A stretch of 64,000 bases of DNA, from the NCBI GenBank assembly GCA_949130495.1, contig OX422208.1, positions 642,528,023 through 642,592,022 on the forward strand. Reading direction: 5' to 3'. The translations under genes and the position numbers were made by a program. Each line of letters opens with the position of its first letter. Positions within the stretch are counted from its first letter, which is position 1. This document shows, one piece after another, positions 34,692-46,873 of the stretch. The notes below the pieces were generated by a model, which had not been told where the DNA came from, did no database searches, and saw only the letters and a program-made list of their open reading frames with translations. This DNA is from Sambucus nigra. Its lineage: Eukaryota > Streptophyta > Magnoliopsida > Dipsacales > Adoxaceae.

Positions 34692-36505
34692 GTATATATG
34701 TGTGTACATATGGCGTGAATATCTATACCATGTGTGATGGTTTGTATATATGATATGATCATATGTAAGTATATATATATATATATATAGTGAATGATAT
34801 ATATACTTATGGTGTGAAGCATACCCAACACATGCTATCACGAGAAGTTGCGCGATAAGGGTGAGACCCTAGCTTGAGGAGCAGGGTGTGGATATTCCAC
34901 ATGTCATAGTCGTCCATTTTTATTTGTGTGATTATATTTTGGGGGTGAGAAGTCTTGGGTATGAGTCGTTCTCACTTTACGATTTGGAGCTATGACCGCT
35001 TCCCATACGTTGTGATTCGGTTTTAACCACGAAGTAGGTGATATTTAGTCCTATCGGTGGTCCCCGGGATGGTATATGAGTGATGCCCTGGAAGATGATA
35101 GCATGGGGCAGTATTTTGGCATGTTATGTGTATTTACGCAGTATACATTATGTGTGTTATGTATACGTGGTTATAGGAATGAATGCTTTCTTATATGTGT
35201 TTATAGTAAAGATATATATTTTTATATCCTATATGTGAAGAGGATATGGAGTTTCTATGATGTACATCTTGGGTGATTTGGTCTAATAGTTTATTTGGGT
35301 CGAAGGATCGTACTTAGAGATAATTGCGGTTATATCGACCTCAAGGAGTTAGATAGAGATTCTATTTATGTTCTTAGATAAAATAATCATTATTTAAGTA
35401 GTTGCAGTAGTATGATATATGTAGATGACATGATGGATCCCTCCGATCGACGTTGTCAAGGAGTAGTGTATCGGGAGGGTTCCTTGTTTGGATTTCGCTT
35501 TGCGAGACGCCCCACGCCCGAAACGTAGTGCAATGTTGAGAGTAGAGATAAGTTTTGTCTTAGTACTTGTATGGATGTTTCTTAGAGAATACAATTTTAT
35601 ATTGAAGCTTAATGTTAATGTGTGACGTATTAAGACTTACAACTAGTTTAAGTTAATAATTGGAACCATTATAGCCTAGTAAGGCATATATGTGAAAATA
35701 TATTTAAGTGTGATTAGAATGAAAAGGATTCGAGGGTTAAGTTAGAATGGCGGGTCATGTGGGTATAGGTCGTACGTATGGTAAGATAAGTTATCCTTAA
35801 GTTGGTGGGTCAACTTAATTAAGATCTCAGGACGCGATTATGTGCGCGTTGTAGTTGAGAGGTGAGTTGGGGGTTTCACGAGAGTGCGACTCCACTCTAA
35901 TTATGAAATTGTGGATGTATATTTATTATGCACGGTTAACACACTTGCTAAATATTTTTTACACCTTGGGCTCTGACCTGTTTATATTTATCGTTTGCTA
36001 TATATACGTATATATATACTGATCTACAGGTGTCCCACCTCATGGATACCGGATGTTGTTTTATCCAGAGTCTTGGGAGCCATAGCATTGCGGACTGTTG
36101 CTGGATTTAGATTGTAGTCGCTTCCTATTTATTTGTAAATTCTAGATAGGATTCTTTTCGTACATCGGGTTTACACCCAAGAGTTATAAGATAGTTGTTG
36201 TATTGTCTGTCACCCGACAGATTATTCGGGTATCTTCCCTTTTATGTACTCTTTTTATTTTAATGCATAGCACTCGTTTATCATGGCACTTGTGTACATT
36301 TTACCTTTGATAGTAGTCTTATATTGTTGGGTTGATTTCCATTGTATGTTTTATTTAATTTTTGGCATCCGCTTTTATAGTTTTGGGTAGGTAGCCTTAT
36401 CAATTTTAGTATAGTATGTTGATGCTGAGAGTGAGCCATCTGAGATTACTAATTTAATGTAGTATAGGGTTGGCCACCCGTTATTATTTTAAGCGGGGTG
36501 TCACA

Positions 36506-38289
36506 GATGGTATCAGAGCATCAGGTTCGAGTGTCTTTAGGATCTGTGCGGGTTTTTTGCATTCCTCCGCAAGCGTTCTTGATGTAGAGCCCTACTATTA
36601 GGATTGTTGAGTTCACTACGTTTATCTTCTTCTGTGAGGTGTACTCACTTGAACAACGTTTTGACACAGTTGCTTTTGTCTCAGACGTCACCAAGAATAA
36701 GTCGTCCAGGAAGGGGCAAGATAATAGATGCAATACCCATAACAGATTTTGGGTACGCTTTGACTGGGGGTATTTTTCTTTCCGCGATTCAGGCGGAGAT
36801 AAGGAGGAGATTTCTAGCGGTGATTCTAGGTGATCTGACAGTGGTTGAGTGAGAAGGAGAATTGACACAAAAGGAGAATTTTATGATCGATAAGGTAAGT
36901 ATTAGGGAAAAGTGAATAGTGAAGCCTGTGGGAGGTTTAGATTGATGAATTTGCTAACATTTGTTAGGAAACCTAGTGTTGCTGACTTTTATCGGTGAAA
37001 GGTATGTGGCATTGTTCCATTGTCAGGAGTTTAGTTTTCATTTAGAAGGGAGTGAGAAATTTGGAGATTTGGGTCCATTGAGTAGGACCGAAGGAGTTGT
37101 CAGGGGTCGCAATAGTGTTTTATCCTTCAGGACGATTAGGAAGTATTTTCTGGAAGATGTTTCTCTGGTGGAGAAGTAGGCTTTAGGAAGAAAGATTGTC
37201 TTGGAAGAAGTAGAGGAATTTGAACAGGGATTCATGGATGAAGTAAAACAATTGGATTATGGAAGTATAAGGTAGAATACCTTTCTTTGGTTTTAGGTTT
37301 CGCTTTATGCGGTATTGGGAGCGTCTCATGTAAGGTATAATGAGGAATTAGCCTCCATAAACATAGTGTGTACAGAATTTCCTTCGAGGAAGGAGTGAGT
37401 AAGTGTGGTACTTGTATGGCATATTTTGGGATATTAGACTGTCTCGTGATTTACTAGTAGAGAGTTATGCTATTGAATTATGGAAGTGCGAACTGATAAG
37501 GTTTGTTGAGTAGTGGTTATAAGTTTATTGTCTTATAGATAGGCTAGGGCAGGAAATTGTAGTATTCAAATAAGATAAGGACTTACTTTGCGGGAACGCT
37601 TTGATGTGATGCAAAGGAATCGTATAACTTAGAGATTTAGAGTTTAGCAGATTCATTATTGAGTAGGGAATTTAGCTCATGGTTGTGCTAGTTTTGAGAA
37701 CTAGGAATTAGTTAGAGTATTGTATTTATTGAGGCCTTGTGTCTCGAACATAAGATGTTGGTTTGGCATGTTGAAAGACATGGAATTATTTTGTATTATA
37801 TAGTTATATAGGCCTTCGGGCAATATCTATAATTCGAAAATCTTTTATAAAACCTTAATCCTGGTTCAACTGATCTCAATCCCCGACAGAGCTACACAGT
37901 AGTGTATTGGGAGGATTACTTGTTTGGATTTCGCTTGCAAGACCTCCCCCGCATGAATGTAGCTTATGTCAGGAATTGAGAAGAGTTCAACCATTGCAAA
38001 TTTCAATATTTTATATATACTTAATATGCTGCTATAGATATTTGTTAAGAGTTATATTATGATTTGGGGCTAGTGGAGCCGGGTTATGGCTTTACGAGTT
38101 GATCTCGGGAACTGGGTGTATGGGCGCCTTGGTTAGCTAGTATGATTTTAAAATCTATATGGTTTGATGTGATAACTGGTAGAGATGGGTATAGTAATCT
38201 CAAGGGTAGATGAAAGGACTAGATGAGATTCTAAGTCCTAGGCATCACTTAAATTTCACGGATGAAATTCTTGTAAGGGGGGGGGAGTA
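36506..38289 (+). other. Element 2 interior (PBS, remnant, PPT)
   Basis: PBS TGGTATCAGAGC at 36508-36519, perfect. No frame above 115 codons and none with a recognisable gag or pol motif; a phrase near 36965-36995 (RKPSVADFYR if read across stops) may be gag residue. A copy of the 'ggatttcgcttgcaagac' motif at about 37925 and 'tatgggcgccttggtt' at 38127 match element 1's interior. PPT AAGGGGGGGGGAG at 38275-38287. Confidence 0.75.
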
Positions 38290-41200
38290 TGTAATACCCC
38301 GTGACTTTGGGACTGAGAAATTAGATTTTCGGGAGAAATAAAATTTATTTAAATTGGAAGAATTTTAAAAGTTGGAAATTGAAGTCCAAAATTTAGGACG
38401 TTATAAAGTATTTCGGATGATGATTCTGAGTGCGCCATTGATTTCGGATGGGTCGAGCTAGTCAAAATGACTGTCCTTGGGTTTTATTTCGTATTTTGGA
38501 ATATTTTTAAGTTAATTTGACTCGAATTGGAGTAAATGAGTCATTTAAAGTGTGTATTATCATTTAAAGCTGGGACTTATGTTTTAAAGGCTTAAGAGGC
38601 TTACGGATAAGCCATTCTCATTTGTGAGAAAGAGAGAAAGAGAAAGAAAGAAAGAAAGAAGAAGAAAGGAAGAGAGAGGAGAAAAAGCTTGGAGATTCCG
38701 GCCCGTACGCGATCTCGGCTCAACCTCTACAATTTCGAGGCAAGTGTTTAATCTTGCTAAATAACTCATCTTTGTATCATATTTCATAATTGTGAGCAAA
38801 AGAATTGGATTTTGGGTATTTATATCAAAACCTAGATTTTGGGTATTTCAATTTTGCATTTGATGTTCATACTTGGGTTTAAGGGTGTATAACATGATGG
38901 GATTGGATATAGGATGATTTTTGGATGTCAGAATTATATTTAGGTTGAAGTATGAAGGGAAGAAGATGATTTATGGGGTTTAAAATTTGTGGGTTTTGTA
39001 CAGAAGAAGAAACCTTCAAAGTTCTGCAGACTCAAATCGATTCGGCTTAGGCAAAAGTGTCAGGTCTGCATGACCGAATTGATTCAGACCAAAGGCGAAT
39101 CGATTCGGCCTGAGACAGACTCCTAGGTCCTTCGGACCGAATCGATTCATAAATGGGGCGAATCGATTCGCCCTTGAGACCGAATCGATTCAGATACAGG
39201 GCTATTTTGTGGAGTTTTTCTAGAATGATTTCTACCCCTTTTTGATTGGGTTTATCGATAAGGGACCTTCTTATATGATGCAAGAGATATGTTTTGGAGG
39301 CTTATATGGGGTTTCTCATATGATATGATGGTTGGGACATATCAGACCACTTTGGAAATATACACACGTACATATAGGAGTTTATTCCATTTCAATTGGG
39401 TTTATTTGTGGGTCTCTCACATGCTGGAGTTTATTTAGAAATATACACACGATTTGGAACTTATTCATGTGATACGAGAGTTACATTTTGGAGTTTATTT
39501 GAGGTTCTCTCACATGTTATGATCGCGGGGACTTATCGGAATAGTTTGGGAATATATGTATGCATTGGAGTTATGTATCGAGGTAGTGGGAAACCTCATT
39601 AGGGATGTAAGTTCTATTTATAGGTCATAAGTGAGCTTAGATATGACGTGAGGTTTAGGACTCTTTGAGAGATGAGCGAGGGTATGGTGTGAAATTATAG
39701 GCCGAGATTTGTGCCAAATCCTTATAGTGATAGGATTCTATTTAAAATATGATCGGGGACTAACGAGAGAGAGTGGTCGCGTATCCTTAGTGATGCTAAA
39801 CTCGGGGAACAAATAGTTAAAGAGGTAATGTTTAAGGTTCATATTGAGCCATAATCTAAAATGAGAGTGATTTAACATATTGCCGATCAATAGTTGTGTG
39901 CATACTTATAGTTGGAATTATTACTAGATATCGATGTTCTTTAGGATATAGATGGGATGTGTAGTCATTGTCATATACATTAAACTTTGGGGCGATAACC
40001 TTAATGTTGAATATATTGGAAGACTATTCATATTATAGGGGTGATGGATGAATATGTTTCTAGTGAGGGATCGTATTTATATATTGAATTAAGTTAATAT
40101 GCTTGGAGCGACAGCTAGTATAATGAGGACTAAGTACATGTTTAGCCAAGTTTATAAATCTCATACATACGGACGAGAGATAGTGTGTATATATGTGTAT
40201 ATGAGGATATATATGTAGATATGTATATATATGTGTACATATGGCGTGAATATTTATATAATGTGTGATGGTTTGTATATATGATGTGATCAAATGGAAG
40301 TATATATATATATAGTGTGAATGACATATATATACTTATGGTGTGAAGCATACCCGGCACATACTATCATGGGAAGTTGCAGGATGAGGGTGAGCCCCTA
40401 GTTGAGGATCAGGGTGTGGATATTCCCCAGGTTATAGTCATCCATTTTTATTTGTGTGATTCTATCTTGGGGGTGAGAAGTCTTGGGTATTAGTCGTTCT
40501 CACTTTTTGGTTAGGAGCTATGACCGCTTCCCATACGTTATGATTTGGTTTTGACCACGAAGTAGGTGATATTTAGTCCTACCGGTGGTCCCCTGAATGG
40601 TATGTGAGTGATGCCCTGGAAGATGATATTATGGTGCAGTATTTTGGCATCCTATAGCCATTTATGTTATGTGTATTTGCGCAGTATACATTATATGTGT
40701 TATGTATACGTGGTTATAGGAATGAATGCTTGCTTATATATATTTAGAGCAAAGATATATATTTGTATATCCTATATGTGAAGAGGATATGGAGTTTCTA
40801 TGATGTACATCTTGAGTTATTTGGTGTACTAGTTTATTTGGGTCGGAGGATCGTACTTAGAGACAATTGCGGTTATATCGACCTTAAGCAGTTAGATAGA
40901 GATTCTATTTATGTTCTTAGATAAAATAATCATTATTTAATTAGTTGCAGTAGTATGATATATGTAGATGACATAATGGCTCCCTACGATCGACATTGTC
41001 AAGGCGTAGTGTATCGGGGGGTTCCTTGTTTGGATTTCGCTTTGCGAGACGCCCCACGCACGAAACGTAGTGCAATGTTAAGAGTAGAGAGAAGTTTTGC
41101 CTTAGTACTTGTATGGATGTTGCTTAGAGAATACAATTTTATATTGAAGCTTAATGTTAATGTGTGACATATTAAACTTACAACTGGTTTAAGTTAATAA

Positions 41201-42059
41201 TTGGAGCCATTATAGCCTAGTAAGGCATATATGTGAAAATATATTTAAGTGTGATTCGAATGAAAAGGATTCGAGGGTTATGTTAGAATGGAAGGTCATG
41301 TGAGTATAGGTCGTGCATATGGTAAGATAAGTTGTCCTCAAGTTGGTGGGGTAACTTAATTAAGGTTTCAGGACGAGATTAGGTGCGCGCTATAGTTGAG
41401 AGGTGAGTTGGGAGTTTCATGAGAGTGAGACTCCACTCTAATTATGAAATTGTGCATTTATATTTATTATGCATGGTTAAAACACTTGCTAAACATTTTT
41501 TACACCTCGGGCTTTGACCCGTTTATATTTCACTTTTGCTATATATACGTATATATATACTGATCTACCGGTGTCCCACCTCATGGATACCGGATGTTGT
41601 TCTATCCAGAGTCTTGGGAGCCGTAACTGTTGCTGGATTCAGATTGTAGTCGCTTCCTATTTCTTTGTAAATTCTAAATAGGATTTTTTTTATACATCGG
41701 GTTTACACCCAAGAGTTATATGTATATGTTTATATTTCTTCCTTATGGTTGTTGTATTGTCTGTGGCCCGACAGCTTATTCGGGTATCTTCCCTTTTATG
41801 TACTCTTTTTATTTTAATGTATAGCACTCATTTATCGTGGCACTTGTGTACATTTTACCTTTGATAGTAGTGTTATATTGTTGGGTTGATTTCCATTGTA
41901 TGTTTTGTTTAATTTTTGGCATCCGCTTTTATAGTTTTGGGTAGTTAGCCTTATCTATTTTAGTATAGTCTGTTGATGCTGAGAATGAGCCATTTGAGAT
42001 TCCTAATTTAATATAGTATAGGGATGGCCACTCGTTATTATTTTAAGCGGGGTGTCACA
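38290..42059 (+). repeat. Element 2 3' LTR
   Basis: Homologous along its length to 32659-36505. Six AATCGATT palindromes at 39033-39190, GCGAGACGC motif near 41045, terminus GGGGTGTCACA against TATAT. Confidence 0.93.
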
Positions 42060-43423
42060 TATATAAGGGGAACTATGAGGTAGATAGTAGGACAATCGTG
42101 GATTAACTACTGAATTAACTTAGGGGGTAACAATGGGCCCTTCGGGTAGAGAATAATATTCAGGAATATACGATAAAGGGTATATATTGAATAAATTGTA
42201 TGGTGAGTATTTGAGAGATAAATACTATGTACGGGTGATAATCATAGGTTGAGTGTATACATATACGGATGGATTATTATAGGTTGAGTGTATACCTATA
42301 CGGTTTTATTGTTATAGGTCGTGCGTGTATTTTTATTGAATATACATATGGATAGGTTATGTGAAAAGTCCTGCAATGCTTTAACATATATTAAGCATAC
42401 AATTTTAGTATACCCATGGTGTCTGTTATTTGGATATAAAATTATCCATATTATCCTAAAGAGGATGAAAAATATAAATTTGGTTCCGAAGTATAATAAA
42501 TGCATGTTATTATAATATTTGGTACATAAGTTCTATACTTACGTTATGAGTATATTGTTATACATAAGTTCTATACACAATGCATGATACTGAATATTAT
42601 AGTTACAATCAATGTCGTGGAAAGAAATGATTATCACTGACTTGTAAAGAATGGGACTAATATCAACATTATGTGATACATTCGTGGAATTATATGTGTA
42701 ATACTTTTGAAATCTAACAATCCACGTTAAGTTAGTAATGTACATGTTGGTTATCTCCATGATGCTTACAAGGAACAATCAAAGCACTTATGACTTGCCT
42801 CAAATGATATATGGTCCTACAACTACTTATGAAGGCCATGGTGCTTGTATAGCTCAAACTTAAAGAGGCTACATCGAGGGAGATATGACTAACACATTTC
42901 AGTTCTACATACATGAACTCAAGACGAGTTATGCAACACATAAACTCTAGAAGAGTTATACTATTGAACTTAAATAGATCCGATAAAGTGACATGTTCAT
43001 ATCTCTTCACCGAACTCTTATGGAAGCTGAGATTATGAAGAAAAATGAAATTAAAGTAACAACCTATTAAATCTATTCACCAAGTCAAAGAAATATTTCA
43101 GAAGGTTGTGTATAAGATAGTTCTGCATGGACTCAATCATAAAAAAAATGCCATAATCAAGAAGAGCATTTGATCAGGGGGAGAATCTAACAACATAATA
43201 TTTTGGACATATGCACGTTGTACTCTTTTTTCTTTAAACTAGGTTTTTCCTATTGGATTTTCTAGTTAAAAGTTATAACGAGGCAAAACTAAGCGTGTCC
43301 AACACCGATTCTATGGTCACAAAATTTGTACTCCTTTTTCTTTACTTTGATTTTTTCCTACAGGGGTTTTCTTTAGTAAGGAATTTAACGAAGCAAAAAT
43401 TATTGAATGGTGGATATAGTGTA
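42060..43423 (+). pseudogene. pol: Copia-A reverse transcriptase end and RNase H remnant
   Basis: About 42060-42800 shows no clear reading frame. From about 42825 the plus strand reads YEGHGACIAQ, then LKEATSREI, THFSSTYM, a decayed form of the RNase H block 'YEDNAACIAQLKEGYIKGDRTKHI'. Near 43050 there is a remnant of the 'ADLFTKALPTSTF' end. An AGGGGGAG purine run lies at 43177-43185. The 'ttgtactctttttt...aggtttttcctattggattttc' block occurs twice (43218 and 43330), as in the 3' region of many Copia elements. Confidence 0.65.
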
Positions 43424-43437
43424 CATCCAAGGGAAAG
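43424..43437 (+). promoter_or_regulatory. Copia-A polypurine tract
   Basis: CATCCAAGGGAAAG directly before the 3' LTR, like the usual CATCCAAGGGGGAG of plant Copia elements. Confidence 0.75.
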
Positions 43438-43614
43438 TGTTATAAAATATGTATTTAGTTAATGCTTGCTCGTATTCCATAATTATTAAAGGGTCTATAG
43501 GAAAACCTTATTTTATACTATAAATAGGGGTAATACCCTTTGAGTGTTCACATATCAATGAAACAAAGAAACTCACTCCCTCTAAATTCTCTGTGTCCCC
43601 TTTATTTTACAACA
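43438..43614 (+). repeat. Copia-A 3' LTR
   Basis: 177 bp, homologous to 3282-3460. Flanked on the right by AATAT, equal to the 5 bp before the 5' LTR. Confidence 0.9.
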
Positions 43615-44127
43615 AATATTATTTTGTCAATTTGTTCTAGATAAAAAACTGTATATTAATTAAAAGTATTATCACATTTTATTTTTAAAAATTGTATATG
43701 TTGTTTTTATTTTGTGTTTTCAAAAATTTATATTACATATTTCTAAAATTGTACATTAATTAAAATTAATTTCAACAATTTTTACAAAAAAAATGCGTGT
43801 TTTTTTTAAAATTGTGCAAGTTTAAAAATAAATATTCTAACTATTTTTTAAGCTCTACATTAATTAAAACTATTATCACAGTGACATTGGACTAAAATAG
43901 ACATATTCTAATGCTTTTGGTGGTAAATATATTAAAGAGGGGGAGAGAGAAAATTTGGAGAGTAGTTAATGGCAATTTCATTTTCAGAGATTTCACATAT
44001 TCTGATGCAACCATCGGCTATATTGAACTCAAATGAAATAATCAAATATAATGGTTCTTTATTATTTTCAATCTTTTGAGTTTTAAACTAATAACTTGTG
44101 CCCTTAGGGAACATGTTATCATGACCC
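43615..44127. mobile_element. Right half of the MULE
   Basis: AT-rich, non-coding DNA from the AATAT duplication to the inverted terminus at 44088-44127. Confidence 0.7.
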
Positions 44128-44136
44128 TTATCTAAT
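44128..44136. repeat. 9-bp target site duplication of the MULE, right copy
   Basis: TTATCTAAT directly after the right inverted terminus, matching 2437-2445. Confidence 0.85.
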
Positions 44137-44780
44137 TATTTTTAAAGGTGAGGGAGAGGAGGCAGAAGAAATGGGGATTTTACGGAGGAAGAAACTCCTT
44201 GACTTGCCTTCTTATAGCTGGCGTATGAATGAATACTTTACACACACATTAAAGATTTATGCATTTACTTTTTTGTAGGCATGGCAAAAAGAAAGAATGG
44301 TTCTTCCTTTTTTATATCTCAAATTCTTTTAGAGTATTGATAATAGGACATGTGGAGGAACATAAATGAAATGTCTCATTTTTATATTATAGTATATGAT
44401 TACATAGTTGTACATTATATTTAATCTTCACTTTTTTCATAAGAAAATTTTATTTGTGAATAAAAATAAAATAATGTACCATCAAAAAATAAAATAAAGT
44501 TTCATGGTAAATTGTGAAATAACCCTGGTATAGACCACACAATGAACTCCTAGTTCATTGTAATAGAAAAAAAATTGCATAGAAAAAAACATAATATGAA
44601 ACCCATAAACATCATACAAAGAACCTAAGTAAGAAATGGATGAATATTTGAAAATGTGGATGTATCTAAACTGTAAATTTAATTTTTTTTAACCAAAAAT
44701 TATTGTATGTGGTGTACGCATTACAAAAAAATACAATATTAATTAAGAGTTATTGCTTAAACAATAAAAGGAAAATACTA
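44137..44780. other. Unclassified AT-rich DNA
   Basis: No gene, repeat end or motif recognised. Confidence 0.5.
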
Positions 44781-44923
44781 GGGAGACCCAGTTTTGAAAC
44801 CCAGTGATGTGCCATCACATTGAGAGATGTTTTTAGTGGAACCCATGTGACCCACACACATCACTCAATGTGGTGATGACATATCACTGTGTCTCAAAAT
44901 TGGGTCCGAAAACTGGATCTCCC
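44781..44923. mobile_element. Small MITE (143 bp) with long inverted repeats
   Basis: It starts GGGAGACCCAGTTTT and ends AAAACTGGATCTCCC; the inverted arms run on through CCAGTGAT / ATCACTG and nearly reach the centre, so the whole element folds into one hairpin. TA flanks both ends (44779-44780, 44924-44925), suggesting a Tc1/mariner (Stowaway-like) duplication, though its termini are not the classic Stowaway ones. Confidence 0.7.
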
Positions 44924-44925
44924 TA

Positions 44926-45473
44926 GCATTTCTCAAACATAAAAACACTGTTAACAAATTAATTGGAGTCTCGTTAATCTATAAATATAAAACATATATT
45001 TTTTAAAAATTGGGTTAAATAAGTAAAAGAACTAATGGTTTCTAAAATACTAATAATTGGAAAAAAAATATTTAGAATAAAAAAACTTACCATATGATTT
45101 TTTTAATTTCCCATTTTAAATAAAAAAATATAAATGAATAAAAAAAAATTGGTTAGCTAAAATGTCATATTTAATTAATATATCAATAAAATAAAGTGTT
45201 TTAAGTAGTAAAGAATATAAAAAGTGGATTGGGCATTTAATAATGTACAATACGGGAAATTTGAGCTTTTTGTAAAAAAAATATAACAATATGACTAGTC
45301 AACTAATGATTTCCGATGAATTTCGATTACTAAAGTCTACGGCAAAAAAATTGAGGGTAAAGTTTAATTATTAAGCTAAATTATGGGAAAAGTCAAAATA
45401 CCCCTTTTTTCCCGAGAAGGGGGGTATATCACCTTTGTCCCCTGAAGTTTTTTGGTCTAGGGGTAAATCACCT
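44926..45473. other. Unclassified AT-rich DNA
   Basis: No gene. It contains a C/G-richer inverted pair, TACCCC...GGGGTA, at 45400-45428. Confidence 0.5.
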
Positions 45474-46837
45474 TACGGATCTCGTAGGTGATCCAATAGA
45501 TGAGACAAGACTGAATGAAGAGGATGAACAAGAACTATTGATATTTCGATATATGATCCTTCAAAATAAGCAAGGTGCGTGGACACCCAAACAAGAGTTG
45601 GATATTGAATAAGCTTGGTAGTTTATTCCCTTTACTCTTTGCCTCTTTTTCCCATGATTTATTTCTCTCATAGGCATAGACCTAGCCCTAAAAACCCCTC
45701 TCCCTATCTATTACGTGTTGTGAGTGGATGAAAAAACCCAGATGGTGCTCCTAAATATGTTCATGAGTCTAGCTATGGGAATGTGATAAAATTGATAAAT
45801 ACGAGCTTATTCTATAATTAGAATTATACTCAGGACCCAAGGATGATAATTAAGTTGGTTTCAAAATTAAAATATGAAATTTCTATTTCACCTCTATAAT
45901 TTATTTTCTTTTCTATTTAGTTGTAATAGATTATAATTCATAATTATAAGTGCACTTCCATTTAATCATCTCAACATTAAATAAGTAATTAAGAAACGCT
46001 TTCAAAGTTAGATAGCACATTGTATGACTCCCCGTATTAAGTTACTGATACCCACTCAGTGAAATTCAAGTTGCCACTAATCAAAATTCACTAACATTTT
46101 GTATTTCTTGATTCTTAAACTTATATAATTTAGAACACTATTGAGTTATTAAATAATCTAGTGATCAGGTTTACGAGTAGAATTAAAACTTATAAGTTTA
46201 TCAAGAGTTTATTACAGTCTAAAATTACTATTCTAGATGTGGATTCCTCCAGAACAAGATCTCAAAATTCTTCTCATAATGACTACCCAACTCATAGGGT
46301 TTATTGACCTAATAAATTAAATCTCACACATATCCATATCAAATCAATGACTATGTGAATATTATGATCCTCATATCCCTCGAGATTATGAATCTATGAA
46401 GCATTTGCAAATCATGAGATTGTGCAATCTAATGTAGTTAGTACCTAGACTCGAATTTTACCCTTGGTCCGGTTCAATACATTTCTTATGAACTGGTACA
46501 ATCTTCCTTGAATTATCGGACAGCTTACCAAACCATCATATAGGTTTTCTTAGTCAAGGTATACTCTTAATATTTTATACATAACTTTAGCGATGGGATG
46601 TCACCCCCGATCTTGACTATGAACAGTTCAATCATACTAGATTCGAAATTCTGATCCTCCTTGATCGGGGAAAACACACCAAAATTTTTACCAAGTATAA
46701 TTGACCGACATGTACAATATTTTTATAACTATATAAGTAATTACCACAAACACGATTCATAGTTCAGATTAATTGAAACAATACTTTATTAACAAACCAT
46801 TAATATCATAAAACACAATTTTAAGATTAATATCCCA
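45474..46837 (-). repeat. LTR of Copia-C (1,364 bp), probably its 3' LTR
   Basis: It is homologous to 62257-63634 in the same orientation, e.g. the blocks 'agttagataNcacatNgtatga', 'aaacttataagttta' and 'gcagattcctcc'. On the minus strand it begins TGGGATATTAATC directly after a purine tract (AATGGGAGATTAT), as a 3' LTR would. No clear 5-bp duplication was found. Confidence 0.7.
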
Positions 46838-46873
46838 ATAATCTCCCATTTAGTCTTAAGCCCATGTGCCTAT
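46838..46873 (-). promoter_or_regulatory. Copia-C polypurine tract region
   Basis: Minus strand CTAAATGGGAGATTAT against the LTR. Only ~36 bp of Copia-C remain here before element 3 begins. Confidence 0.6.

Noticed and set aside
36521..36868. 115-codon minus-strand frame in element 2 interior
   Set aside because: It is antisense to the element, lacks any motif and overlaps two plus-strand frames of similar length.
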